This document shows, one piece after another, positions 33,222 to 41,379 of a stretch of 64,000 nucleotides of DNA. Every line of letters starts with the position of its first letter. Within the stretch, counting starts at the first letter, position 1. Both the position numbers and the translations under genes were made by a program. This stretch comes from Lachnospiraceae bacterium (GTDB taxonomy: Bacteria; Bacillota; Clostridia; Lachnospirales; Lachnospiraceae), in assembly GCA_021203205.1 (NCBI GenBank), contig JAJQBQ010000053.1, positions 96,154 through 160,153 on the forward strand, written 5' to 3'. The notes below the pieces were generated by a model. It saw nothing but the letters and a program-made list of their open reading frames with translations, was not told the DNA's origin and did no database searches.

Positions 33222-35948
33222 ATGGAACAGTATCTAGTAACCGGCATGAGCTGTGCGGCCTGCAGCGCCCGGGTCGAGAAGGCTGTATCGAAGGTGCCCG
33301 GGGTGACATCCTGTTCGGTGAGTCTGCTGACAAATTCCATGGGCGTGGAGGGCACGGCTTCCCCGGGCGATATTATCCGCGCCGTGCAGGATGCCGGCTA
33401 CGGTGCATCTTTAAAAGGAAGCGCCGAGAGCGGCGGAAAAGGGAGTTCGGCGTCCCGGGGGCCGACGCTTGCCGAGCAGGAGGAGGCGTTAAAAGACCAT
33501 GAGACGCCGGTGTTAAAGCGTCGGCTGATCGCATCTGTCGGCTTTTGGCTGGTACTGATGTATTTTTCCATGGGCCACATGATGTGGGGCTGGCCACTGC
33601 CCCACTGGTTCGACGACAACCACGTGGCCATGGGCATCGTGCAGATGCTTTTGTGTATCATCATTATGGTGATCAATCAGAAGTTCTTCATCAATGGTTT
33701 CCGGGCGCTGTTTCGCCGCTCGCCGAACATGGATTCGCTGGTGGCGCTGGGCTCCATGGCATCCTTTGTCTGGAGCGTCTATGTTCTGCTGGCCATGACC
33801 AGAGCCGAGGCGGACGGGAACATGGAACTCGTCATGGACTACATGATGGATTTCTATTTTGAGTCGGCCGCCACGATTCTGACGCTGATCACTGTGGGAA
33901 AGATGCTCGAAGCCCGCTCGAAAGGGAAGACGACGGATGCTCTGAAAAGCCTGATGAGGCTGGCACCGAAGACGGCAACGCTCGTGCGGTCCGGCGAGGA
34001 GATTACCGTACCCATCGAAGAGGTGGAGAAGGGTGATATCTTTGTGGTTCGCCCGGGCGAGAGCATTCCGGTGGACGGAAAGATTCTCGAAGGTGCGAGC
34101 GCTGTGAACGAGGCCGCGCTCACCGGCGAAAGCATCCCGGTGGATAAGGAGCCGGGCGACCGGGTATCGGCCGCCACGGTCAACCAGTCGGGTTTCCTTC
34201 GCTGTGAGGCCACCAGAGTGGGGGAGGACACCACGCTGTCACAGATTATTCAGATGGTGAGCGACGCGGCGGCCACCAAAGCACCCATCGCAAAGATCGC
34301 GGATAAGGTTTCCGGCGTGTTTGTTCCCGTGGTGATCACCATTGCGGTCATCACCACGCTTGTGTGGCTCATCGCCGGGCAGGAGTTCGGTTACGCGCTG
34401 GCCCGCGGCATCTCTGTTCTTGTGATCAGCTGCCCGTGTGCGCTGGGACTGGCCACGCCGGTGGCTATCATGGTGGGCAACGGCATAGGTGCGAAAAACG
34501 GCATCCTATTTAAGACGGCAGTTTCCCTGGAGGAGGCCGGAAAGGTGCAGATCGTCGCGCTGGACAAAACCGGAACCATCACCAGCGGTGAGCCGAAGGT
34601 AACCGACGTCATCCCTGCGGACGGGTTCACGGAGGAGAATCTGCTGGATCTTGCGTACGCGCTTGAGAAAAGGAGCGAGCACCCGCTTGCGAAAGCTGTG
34701 ATGGCGTATGGCGGAATCGGTACGGAAATCCCCGAGGTCACGGACTTTGAATCTCTCCCCGGCAACGGACTGACCGGGCGCCTGAACGGCGAAACACTTT
34801 TCGGAGGCAGCATGAAGTTCATCTCCGGCCGCGCAGACATCCCGGCGGAGCTCATGTCGCGGGCAAAGGAGCTTGCGGAAAAAGGCAAGACGCCGCTGCT
34901 CTTTACGAAAGGAGATCAGTTTGCCGGCATCATCGCGGTGGCGGATACGATCCGCCCGGACAGCCGGGAGGCAGTGAACCAGCTGAAAAACATGGGCATC
35001 CGCGTGGTCATGCTCACGGGAGACAATGAGCGCACCGCGAAGGCTGTCGGCGATGAGGCCGGTGTGGATGCGGTGATTGCCGGTGTGCTGCCGGAAGGGA
35101 AGGAAGCCGTGATCCGCGCTCTCAAAGAACAGGGAAAAGTGGCCATGGTTGGCGACGGCATCAACGATGCGCCGGCACTTACGCGTGCGGACATCGGCAT
35201 CGCGATCGGCGCCGGCACGGATATTGCCATCGACGCGGCGGATCTTGTGCTGGTAAAGAGCAGTCTCATGGATGTGCCGGCGGCGGTGCGCTTAAGCCGT
35301 CAGACTTTAAAAAACATCCATGAAAACCTGTTCTGGGCGTTCTTCTACAACGTCATCGGCATTCCGCTGGCTGCCGGCGTGTGGATTCCGGTCTTCGGCT
35401 GGGAGCTGAACCCCATGTTCGGCGCCGCGGCGATGAGCCTTTCCAGCTTCTGCGTCGTCACAAACGCGCTGCGTCTGAACTTCTTCCATATGAAGGAGAC
35501 AAAGCGTGACCGGAGGCGGACGGCGTTGAATCTGAACATGGAAGCGGTTACGGCCATGCAGGCTGTCTCTCGCGGAGAAGGAAAGGAGTGCTGTGACCTT
35601 CCGGGCGCAGGCAGCCGCGCCGGAAATCCGGAGGACGAAAAAGGCTTTGCATGTGATTTATCACATGAAAACGGTTCTTTCGGTGATGCAGAGGAGGAAA
35701 ACAGCTTGACGTATCCGCCAAAAACGCTTAAAATTGCTGAGATTCAAATCAAGGGTATGATGTGCACAAACTGTGAGGCCCATGTGAAGAAGGCGCTCGA
35801 AGAGATCGACGGCGTGGCAGAAGCGATGCCCGATTTTAAAACGGGCACGGCCGTGGTAAAGCTTACAAAAGAGGTGCCGGACGAAGCACTGAGAAAAGCG
35901 ATCACTGGGGAAGGGTATAAAGTGAAGAAGATTCGAGTCGCGAAATAA
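33222..35948 (+). CDS. copA: Cu(I)-exporting P-type ATPase with HMA domains at both ends
   Basis: P1B-type ATPase that pumps Cu(I) out of the cell. 908 residues from ATG 33222 (AGAGGTGA upstream). N-terminal heavy-metal domain (1-70) with [15 protein letters not shown]. Membrane segments from about 105. TGES actuator ([12 protein letters not shown]). Cu-site [11 protein letters not shown] near 403-413. Phosphorylation loop DKTGTIT near 448. [10 protein letters not shown] and C-terminal membrane helices near 700-750. After a variable linker (about 770-835) a second heavy-metal domain (about 840-908) has [15 protein letters not shown]. Such domains normally sit only at the N-terminus, so this looks like a fusion with a CopZ-like gene. 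The open frame upstream of 33222 is leader. Copper versus silver is by family. Confidence 0.95.
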   Translation: MEQYLVTGMSCAACSARVEKAVSKVPGVTSCSVSLLTNSMGVEGTASPGDIIRAVQDAGYGASLKGSAESGGKGSSASRGPTLAEQEEALKDHETPVLKRRLIASVGFWLVLMYFSMGHMMWGWPLPHWFDDNHVAMGIVQMLLCIIIMVINQKFFINGFRALFRRSPNMDSLVALGSMASFVWSVYVLLAMTRAEADGNMELVMDYMMDFYFESAATILTLITVGKMLEARSKGKTTDALKSLMRLAPKTATLVRSGEEITVPIEEVEKGDIFVVRPGESIPVDGKILEGASAVNEAALTGESIPVDKEPGDRVSAATVNQSGFLRCEATRVGEDTTLSQIIQMVSDAAATKAPIAKIADKVSGVFVPVVITIAVITTLVWLIAGQEFGYALARGISVLVISCPCALGLATPVAIMVGNGIGAKNGILFKTAVSLEEAGKVQIVALDKTGTITSGEPKVTDVIPADGFTEENLLDLAYALEKRSEHPLAKAVMAYGGIGTEIPEVTDFESLPGNGLTGRLNGETLFGGSMKFISGRADIPAELMSRAKELAEKGKTPLLFTKGDQFAGIIAVADTIRPDSREAVNQLKNMGIRVVMLTGDNERTAKAVGDEAGVDAVIAGVLPEGKEAVIRALKEQGKVAMVGDGINDAPALTRADIGIAIGAGTDIAIDAADLVLVKSSLMDVPAAVRLSRQTLKNIHENLFWAFFYNVIGIPLAAGVWIPVFGWELNPMFGAAAMSLSSFCVVTNALRLNFFHMKETKRDRRRTALNLNMEAVTAMQAVSRGEGKECCDLPGAGSRAGNPEDEKGFACDLSHENGSFGDAEEENSLTYPPKTLKIAEIQIKGMMCTNCEAHVKKALEEIDGVAEAMPDFKTGTAVVKLTKEVPDEALRKAITGEGYKVKKIRVAK

Positions 35949-35999
35949 TCGACGTGAATTCTGATAAGAAATTGATGATATTTCAAAGGAGGATATATC

Positions 36000-36245
36000 A
36001 TGGTTAAGACAACCGTTCAGGTAGAAGGTATGATGTGCGGCATGTGTGAGGCACATGTCAACGACGCTGTGCGCAAGGCATTTCAGGTGAAGAAGGTGAA
36101 TTCTTCCCGTTCCAAAGGAACCACGGAGATCCTTTCCGAGGCGGAGCTGGACACGGAAGCACTTGCGAAGGCCATTACGGACACAGGATACAAGGTAAAC
36201 GGCATTACATCTGAGCCGTACGAGAAGAAGGGAATCTTCGGTTAA
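36000..36245 (+). CDS. copZ: copper chaperone (heavy-metal-associated domain)
   Basis: 81-residue single HMA domain with GMMCGMCEAHV; C13 and C16 bind Cu(I), to be passed to CopA. The sequence around the metal loop closely resembles the C-terminal domain of the CopA upstream ([11 protein letters not shown]), suggesting duplication. The C-terminal tail SEPYEKKGIFG is common in Clostridia CopZ-like proteins. AAAGGAGG at 35986-35993. Last gene of the copper operon; a strong hairpin follows at 36404. Confidence 0.9.
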   Translation: MVKTTVQVEGMMCGMCEAHVNDAVRKAFQVKKVNSSRSKGTTEILSEAELDTEALAKAITDTGYKVNGITSEPYEKKGIFG

Positions 36246-36353
36246 TCACGGATGTAAGCCCATACTCTGATTTTTACTTAGATCACTATATAGGAGAAAT
36301 ACGATACAGGGGAGCCGGAGTCACGGAGAAATTCGCGTGTCATGACCTTCTGT

Positions 36354-36388
36354 CGTGCGAATCCGATAATCCTGCGCAAATAGTAACA
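36354..36388. repeat. possible fragment of the HE hairpin-element family
   Basis: Ends CCTGCGCAAATAGTAAC, close to the HE-3 end CCTGCGAACAGTAAC. The preceding GTGCGAAT can pair with ATTCGCGT near 36330. The 5' end is not recognisable. Confidence 0.35.
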
Positions 36389-36403
36389 ATCCTGCAGAAA
36401 AAA

Positions 36404-36434
36404 TCCCGGGAAGATTTAAAAAATCTTTCCGGGA
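36404..36434. terminator. 14-bp hairpin after copZ
   Basis: TCCCGGGAAGATTT (36404-36417) pairs with AAATCTTTCCGGGA (36421-36434), one G-T pair. An A run precedes it and few T follow, so as a terminator it suits the - strand better; on + it may still end the copper transcript. Confidence 0.5.
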
Positions 36435-36459
36435 ATGATGTCGTTTTCAGAGGTAAGAG

Positions 36460-37485
36460 ATGATTTTTCCGAAATTTTTACAGCCGGGAGATGGCATCGG
36501 CGTGGCTGCGCCGTCCCGCGGAATCAATGATGAGACGGACATCCTCCGCTTTCGGCGCGGCGCGAAAACGCTGGGCAGCATGGGATACCCGGTCACCTTC
36601 ACCGACCATGTGTTTACGGATGAGAACGGGCGCAGCGCCGACGGCCCGGTGCGCGGCCGGGAGATGAGCGGACTGTTTGCAAATCCGCAGATTCACGCGG
36701 TTATTTCCGCCGCGGGCGGCGATTTTCTGGTGGAAATGCTGCCGTGGTGTGATTTTGATGCCATACAAAAGAATCCCAAATGGGTGCAGGGCTATTCCGA
36801 TAACACCAGTCTCCTGTACTACATCACGACAAAGCTGGACATCGCCACGGTTTACGGGTGCCATTTTGGAGATTTCGGCATGGAACCGTGGCAGAAAAGT
36901 GTTCATGATGCGCTTTCCGTGCTCACCGGCCGGGGCCGGGCATTTTCCGGCTATGAGTTTTATCAGGACGGCTTTTCTGCCCGCACAGACAGTGCCGCCG
37001 GTTACCGCCGGGACAGGCGTGTAAAGTGGGTAAACGGGCGGGACGAGGATGCCGTTACCGTGCAGGGGCGTCTCATCGGCGGCTGTCTGGACGTGCTGGG
37101 TTTCCTCTGCGGGACACCGTACGACGGAACTTTGGATTTTACCGAAAAGTACCGGGAGGACGGTATTCTGTGGTATCTGGAAAGCTTTTCCACAAACCCG
37201 GAGGAACTGCAGATGAAGCTATGGCAGTTTAAGCAGCTCGGCTGGTTTGAACAAGCTTCCGGCTTCCTGTTTGGCAGACCCTGCATGTACAATACGGAGT
37301 ACTCGGATGTGCCGTATCGGGATGCGGTTATGAGTATGCTGGAAGAGTACCGGGTTCCGGTTATTTTTGACATGGATATCGGCCATAAGGGGCCGCAGTT
37401 TTCCATGATCAACGGCGCACTGGCCAGGGTGGAGTCGAAAAACGGAACCGGGAGCCTGACATACCTTCCGGAAAAAGATGTCTGA
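36460..37485 (+). CDS. S66-family peptidase (LD-carboxypeptidase / MccF-like)
   Basis: Serine peptidase of family S66, which includes LdcA (trims tetrapeptide stems during wall recycling) and MccF (microcin C immunity). 341 residues. N-terminal PGDGIGVAAPSRG; nucleophile S113 in QGYSDNTSLLY; acidic residue in the GGCLDVLGFLCG-to-WYLE region; catalytic His in DIGHKGPQFSM near the C-terminus. The length and the YLESF segment lean to the MccF-like branch. AGAGGT precedes the ATG. The next gene starts close to its end. Whether it acts on wall peptides or on peptide-nucleotide toxins cannot be told. Confidence 0.85.
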   Translation: MIFPKFLQPGDGIGVAAPSRGINDETDILRFRRGAKTLGSMGYPVTFTDHVFTDENGRSADGPVRGREMSGLFANPQIHAVISAAGGDFLVEMLPWCDFDAIQKNPKWVQGYSDNTSLLYYITTKLDIATVYGCHFGDFGMEPWQKSVHDALSVLTGRGRAFSGYEFYQDGFSARTDSAAGYRRDRRVKWVNGRDEDAVTVQGRLIGGCLDVLGFLCGTPYDGTLDFTEKYREDGILWYLESFSTNPEELQMKLWQFKQLGWFEQASGFLFGRPCMYNTEYSDVPYRDAVMSMLEEYRVPVIFDMDIGHKGPQFSMINGALARVESKNGTGSLTYLPEKDV

Positions 37486-37540
37486 CAGCCGACGCTTTTT
37501 AGTAAAGAAATGCGGAAGCTATGACAGAACGGAGTTTTTC

Positions 37541-38278
37541 ATGCAGAAAGTTCGAGATGACTTTGCCGAAGCCGAAAACGGCGTGAGGCTGAACAAATAT
37601 ATGAGCGACAGCGGATACTGCTCCCGGCGGGAGGCGGACCGTCTGATTGCGGAGGGCGTTGTGACGATTAACGGCAGCCCGGCCGGACTCGGCGACAGAG
37701 TGTTCCCCTGGCAGACAGTTTCCGTACGGGGGAAAGTCCTGTCGTCGGAAAATGAACTGATCTTTCTGGTTGTCAATAAGCCGGCCGGAATCGAGTGCAC
37801 CACCGACCGCAGCAATCCGGATAATATCGTGGATTTTATCGGCCTGAAAAAGAGAATCTATCCGGTAGGCCGGCTGGACAAAAATTCCCGGGGGCTGATT
37901 TTTATGACGAACGACGGATCGCTGGTGAACCCTATTTTAAAAGCCTCGAATTACCACGAGAAAGAATATCTGGTGGAGATTAATCAGGAAGTGACGGATG
38001 ATTTTCTGAAAGCCATGGCATCCGGCATCTGGCTGCCGGAGCTGAAGGTGCGGACCAGAAAGTGTGAAGTCGAAAAAACGGGAAAGAATACCTTCCGCAT
38101 TGTGCTCACCCAGGGTTTAAACCGGCAAATTCGCCGCATGTGTCAGGCCCTGAATGTGAAAGTGCTGGATTTGCAGCGCATTCGCATCATGAATATCACG
38201 CTCGGCAGGCTGAAAGAGGGCGAGTACCGCAACATCCGCAAGGACGAGCTGAAGGAATTGACGGCCGCGGCAAGATGA
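37541..38278 (+). CDS. rluF: 23S rRNA pseudouridine synthase, RluF type
   Basis: Converts a uridine of 23S rRNA (U2604 in E. coli) to pseudouridine. S4 RNA-binding domain first (VRLNKYMSDSGYCSRREADRLI, residues about 14-35), then the catalytic domain with D113 in GRLDKNSRGLIF, and KEYLVE, GLNRQIRRMC and RIMNI motifs matching RluF. Start chosen at ATG 37541, six bases after GGAG, giving 245 residues; an in-frame ATG at 37478 overlaps the previous gene by eight bases but has a poor ribosome site. Probably cotranscribed with the S66 peptidase. Confidence 0.9.
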   Translation: MQKVRDDFAEAENGVRLNKYMSDSGYCSRREADRLIAEGVVTINGSPAGLGDRVFPWQTVSVRGKVLSSENELIFLVVNKPAGIECTTDRSNPDNIVDFIGLKKRIYPVGRLDKNSRGLIFMTNDGSLVNPILKASNYHEKEYLVEINQEVTDDFLKAMASGIWLPELKVRTRKCEVEKTGKNTFRIVLTQGLNRQIRRMCQALNVKVLDLQRIRIMNITLGRLKEGEYRNIRKDELKELTAAAR

Positions 38279-38412
38279 CCAATGGTCATTTTGCCTTGTT
38301 TCACATGGGTATAGCCGGCGTCTGAGTGATGCAGACGGGTGCCAGGGTTTCACAATAAACCGGGGTTAATAATGAAAGCAGCCGGAAAAGCCTAAAAGAA
38401 AGAAGACAGGGT

Positions 38413-38844
38413 ATGGGGCAGAAAAAAGAATTTTGTTACACGCGAAAAGCGCAATACTATGAGACGGATCAGATGGGGATTGTACATCACTCCAATTATA
38501 TTCGCTGGTTCGAGGAGGCCAGAATCGCCTGGCTGGACGAGCTGGGGCTCAATTACCGCACGCTGGAGGAGCGGAAGATTCTGATTCCCGTATTAAGCGC
38601 GTCCTGCACCTACCGGCAGTCCGTGAAGTTCGATGAGACGGTGGATATTTACGCCTCAATGAAGGCATTTCACGGGCTGAAGTTTGAAGTTCATTACCGT
38701 GTGGCTGATCACGAAACGGGAATGCTGATGGCGGAAGGCGAGACAGGTCACTGCTTTTTGAATGAGAAGATGCAGCCGTTTCGGCTGAAAAAAGAGGCTC
38801 CGGATGTATATGAAATCTTTCGGGGGCTGGAGGAAGAAGAGTGA
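38413..38844 (+). CDS. acyl-CoA thioesterase, YbgC/FadM-like hotdog fold
   Basis: 143-residue hotdog-fold thioesterase (4HBT family) that hydrolyses acyl-CoA thioesters. The N-terminal motif YYETDQMGIVHHSNYIRWFEEAR carries the catalytic D19 and the HHSNY segment of YbgC-like enzymes. Length is normal. Starts at ATG 38413, with AGACAGGG upstream. Stands alone; the 134-bp gap from the RluF gene shows no strong terminator. Substrate chain length unknown. Confidence 0.88.
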   Translation: MGQKKEFCYTRKAQYYETDQMGIVHHSNYIRWFEEARIAWLDELGLNYRTLEERKILIPVLSASCTYRQSVKFDETVDIYASMKAFHGLKFEVHYRVADHETGMLMAEGETGHCFLNEKMQPFRLKKEAPDVYEIFRGLEEEE

Positions 38845-38851
38845 TGGAGAA

Positions 38852-38949
38852 GTGACTGTACCATGCAAAATCCGCTCATAAGAAAAATCTCTTACGAGCG
38901 AGCTCGACGAGGATTTTCTTACGAACGGATTTTGCCTGCGAACAGTAAC
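38852..38949. mobile_element. hairpin element HE-3: short copy, 98 bp
   Basis: Ends GTGACTGT...ACAGTAAC (7/8 complementary). One long hairpin: GCAAAATCCG (38865-38874) and TAAGAAAAATC (38879-38889) pair with GATTTTCTTA (38912-38921) and CGGATTTTGC (38926-38935). The loop, CTTACGAGCGAGCTCGACG, matches the loops of HE-1 and HE-2. It starts at the step equivalent to the GTGACTGT of HE-1, so it lacks the first half. No target duplication seen. It lies directly at the 3' end of tRNA-Gly. Confidence 0.55.
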
Positions 38950-38954
38950 AAAAA

Positions 38955-39025
38955 AGCAGATAACGGGAGTCGAACCCGCCTTTCCAGCTTGGGAAGCTAG
39001 CGTTCTACCGATGAACCATATCTGC
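38955..39025 (-). tRNA. tRNA-Gly (anticodon CCC)
   Basis: Reverse complement folds as a complete cloverleaf: acceptor GCAGATA/TATCTGC, D stem GTTC/GAAC, anticodon stem CTAGC/GCTGG around TTCCCAA (anticodon CCC), T arm GCGGG-TTCGACT-CCCGT. 71 bases, discriminator U. CCA is not encoded; a T run follows, which could terminate it. Confidence 0.95.
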
Positions 39026-39110
39026 ACAGGCCTGATTTATACCACAGAATCCTCAGGAATGCAAGCGGATTTTACAGATTTTTATGATAGAAATTGGAGG
39101 TACGGTTTTC

Positions 39111-40019
39111 ATGCCCATAAAAGTACAGAACAGTGACCTGCCGGCGAAACAGGTGATTTTGAATGAGAATATCTTTATCATGGATGAAAAAAGGGCGATC
39201 AGTCAGGACATACGTCCGCTTCAGATTGCCATTTTAAATCTTATGCCTTTAAAGGAAGATACGGAGATTCAGCTTCTTCGCGCACTTTCAAATACGCCAC
39301 TCCAGGTGGATGTGACTTTTTTGTATGTGGAGACACATGTGTCAAAAAATACGCCGGCCAGCCATTTAAACCGGTTTTACTCAACTTTTCGCGAAGTGGA
39401 AGATCAGCGTTTTGACGGTCTGATCATCACCGGGGCGCCGGTGGAACAGATGGAATTCGAGGAGGTCGGCTACTGGCAGGAGCTTAAGGATATCATGGCC
39501 TGGTCAGACAGAAACGTGACTTCCACGATGCATCTCTGCTGGGGAGCGCAGGCCGGGCTGTACTATCACTATGGAATCCAGAAGCATCCGCTCCCGGAGA
39601 AAATGTTCGGTATCTATGAACACCGCGTCTTAAAGCGGAAGACGCCGCTGGTGCGCGGCTTTGACGACGTATTTCTCGCGCCGCACTCCCGCCATACGGG
39701 CGTGGATGACGCCGCGATCGATGCGGATGAGCGGCTGACCGTACTTGCCAGATCCGAGACCGCAGGAGTTTTTATTATTATGGCGGAGGAGGGCAAACGT
39801 ATCTTTGTGATGGGCCACCCGGAATATGACCGGCTGACGCTGGATCAGGAATATCGGCGTGATCTGGCGAAAGGACTGCCGATTCAGATGCCCTATAATT
39901 ACTATCCGCATGATGATATCAACGAGCGTCCGCTTCTGACCTGGCGCGCACACGCAAATACGCTGTATACCAACTGGCTCAATTATTATGTTTATCAGGT
40001 GACGCCGTACGTTTTATAG
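39111..40019 (+). CDS. metAA: homoserine O-acetyltransferase (MetA type)
   Basis: First committed step of methionine synthesis: acylation of homoserine. 302 residues, with nucleophile C143 ([10 protein letters not shown]), His in APHSRHTG and His/Glu in [10 protein letters not shown]. The residue after GAPV is Glu (E112), where E. coli MetA, a succinyltransferase, has Gly; published work on Bacillus enzymes ties this Glu to acetyl-CoA preference, so acetyl transfer is expected despite the MetA fold. ATG 39111 has TTGGAGG about 10 bases upstream. Monocistronic; a terminator follows at 40179. No S-box or T-box leader fits in the short gap from the tRNA. Confidence 0.93.
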   Translation: MPIKVQNSDLPAKQVILNENIFIMDEKRAISQDIRPLQIAILNLMPLKEDTEIQLLRALSNTPLQVDVTFLYVETHVSKNTPASHLNRFYSTFREVEDQRFDGLIITGAPVEQMEFEEVGYWQELKDIMAWSDRNVTSTMHLCWGAQAGLYYHYGIQKHPLPEKMFGIYEHRVLKRKTPLVRGFDDVFLAPHSRHTGVDDAAIDADERLTVLARSETAGVFIIMAEEGKRIFVMGHPEYDRLTLDQEYRRDLAKGLPIQMPYNYYPHDDINERPLLTWRAHANTLYTNWLNYYVYQVTPYVL

Positions 40020-40178
40020 TTGCTGTTCTTCGCGAAGCTTCAAAAAGCGACGAGAGTAAGTTTTTGCAGAATTTCCGCAGTATTTATCGCAGTTTTCCAG
40101 GAATCTTCTTTCAGAAAAGCGGGAATTTTTAGAACAGCGGAAATGAATATGTTTTAAGATTATTCTTAATCAGAAAGC

Positions 40179-40216
40179 CCCCGGTTTTGAACCTGAATAC
40201 TGTTCGAAAACCGGGG
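40179..40216. terminator. bidirectional terminator between metAA and PAP2 gene
   Basis: CCCCCGGTTTTGAA pairs with TTCGAAAACCGGGG (one imperfection), between convergent genes. Confidence 0.8.
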
Positions 40217-40289
40217 ACTTGTTTATTATGTGTTATAAATACGTCATATATAAATGCGTTATATCAAGTGGATGGAGCAGGCGTGATGA

Positions 40290-40967
40290 TCACTGGGGTC
40301 TCTTGGAAGGCCTCAGGCGGTTGTCCTGAGGGATCAGCACACGCAGGTCGTGCGGCATGTAGACGAGAATATACATCACAAGTGCCAGCGCGATGCCGCC
40401 GGCCACATCCACGACGGAATGCTGTTTTAAGAACACCGTGGACATGCAGATCAGCACCATCAATATGCCGGAAGCTGCGACCACAGGCTTTCTGGACGAA
40501 AGCGTCTTATTTCGACACACCGCAATGTGAATACCGATGGAATTCAGCACGTGAATGCTCGGAAACACGTTGGTGTGGGTGTCTGTCGAATACAGACGGG
40601 CCACCAGCCGGCAGAACACATTTTTGTCGGCATCCACGTCCACGCGCAGGTTCTGTCCGTTGGGCCAGACCGTGCAGATGAGCAGTGCGATCGACATGCC
40701 GATAAACAGGAACGCGGAAGCCCGGTAGAAGTCCTCCTTTGAATGGAAGAGCAGGTACGCCATGACGATGGCGACGTAGCCGAACCACAGCAGATAGGGT
40801 ACGATAAAATACTCACAAAACGGTATGAGATCATCAATCGGCGAATAGATCACGTGATAACGATCCACATGGGTCTCCAGCCAGACAAACCATGGCATGT
40901 AGATGAACAGATAGAGAAGCGTCCACGCATGACGGTATTTATAAAGGAAAGAACCGATTTTTTTCAT
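40290..40967 (-). CDS. PAP2-family membrane phosphatase-like protein
   Basis: 225-residue membrane protein with about six hydrophobic segments. It carries PAP2-type motifs: FPSIHVLNSIGIH (motif 2, catalytic His) and KQHSVVDVAGGIAL (motif 3). Motif 1 (KxxxxxxRP) is not evident, resembling the inositol-phosphotransferase/Aur1-like branch. It may dephosphorylate or transfer lipid head groups. Start at MKKIGSF (40967), with GAGGAGG six to seven bases upstream on the minus strand; the frame extends 15 codons further without support. Convergent with metAA and divergent from the helicase gene. Confidence 0.8.
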   Translation of the reverse strand: MKKIGSFLYKYRHAWTLLYLFIYMPWFVWLETHVDRYHVIYSPIDDLIPFCEYFIVPYLLWFGYVAIVMAYLLFHSKEDFYRASAFLFIGMSIALLICTVWPNGQNLRVDVDADKNVFCRLVARLYSTDTHTNVFPSIHVLNSIGIHIAVCRNKTLSSRKPVVAASGILMVLICMSTVFLKQHSVVDVAGGIALALVMYILVYMPHDLRVLIPQDNRLRPSKRPQ

Positions 40968-41302
40968 ACAAACCTCCTCGCATGAAATCCGAACTCCAAA
41001 GAAGGAAAACATCCCGTGACGAAGCGGATTTTTCCGTTTCGCTCTGCCGCAGTTTTATGTTTCTCCGGTGTCCCGGATTCCGGCACTTTCATAAGATCTT
41101 TAATTGGGCGCACTCTAGCACAAAAGCGTTAAAATAACAATAGACAATTTGCTGAATTTGAAAATTTAATCGCAGGTTTATTATTGTAAATTTTTGCTTA
41201 ACAAACTGCGGAGAGACGAATGTTTCATACGGCGCCAGGCCATGCAATATTATGACAGGGGATTTCTTTTGCTTTTGACCGGAAATTGGTCGGGTTTTAC
41301 AG

Positions 41303-41331
41303 TTGCGGGAAAGCCGGCTTTGTGGTAAAAT
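41303..41331 (+). promoter_or_regulatory. promoter of helD-like gene
   Basis: TTGCGG (41303-41308), 17-base spacer, TAAAAT (41326-41331); about 45 bases to the ATG. Confidence 0.65.
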
Positions 41332-41379
41332 CTCTTCTCTCGTGTAAGAGAAAACAAAAAAAGGATGACAATGTAAAAA

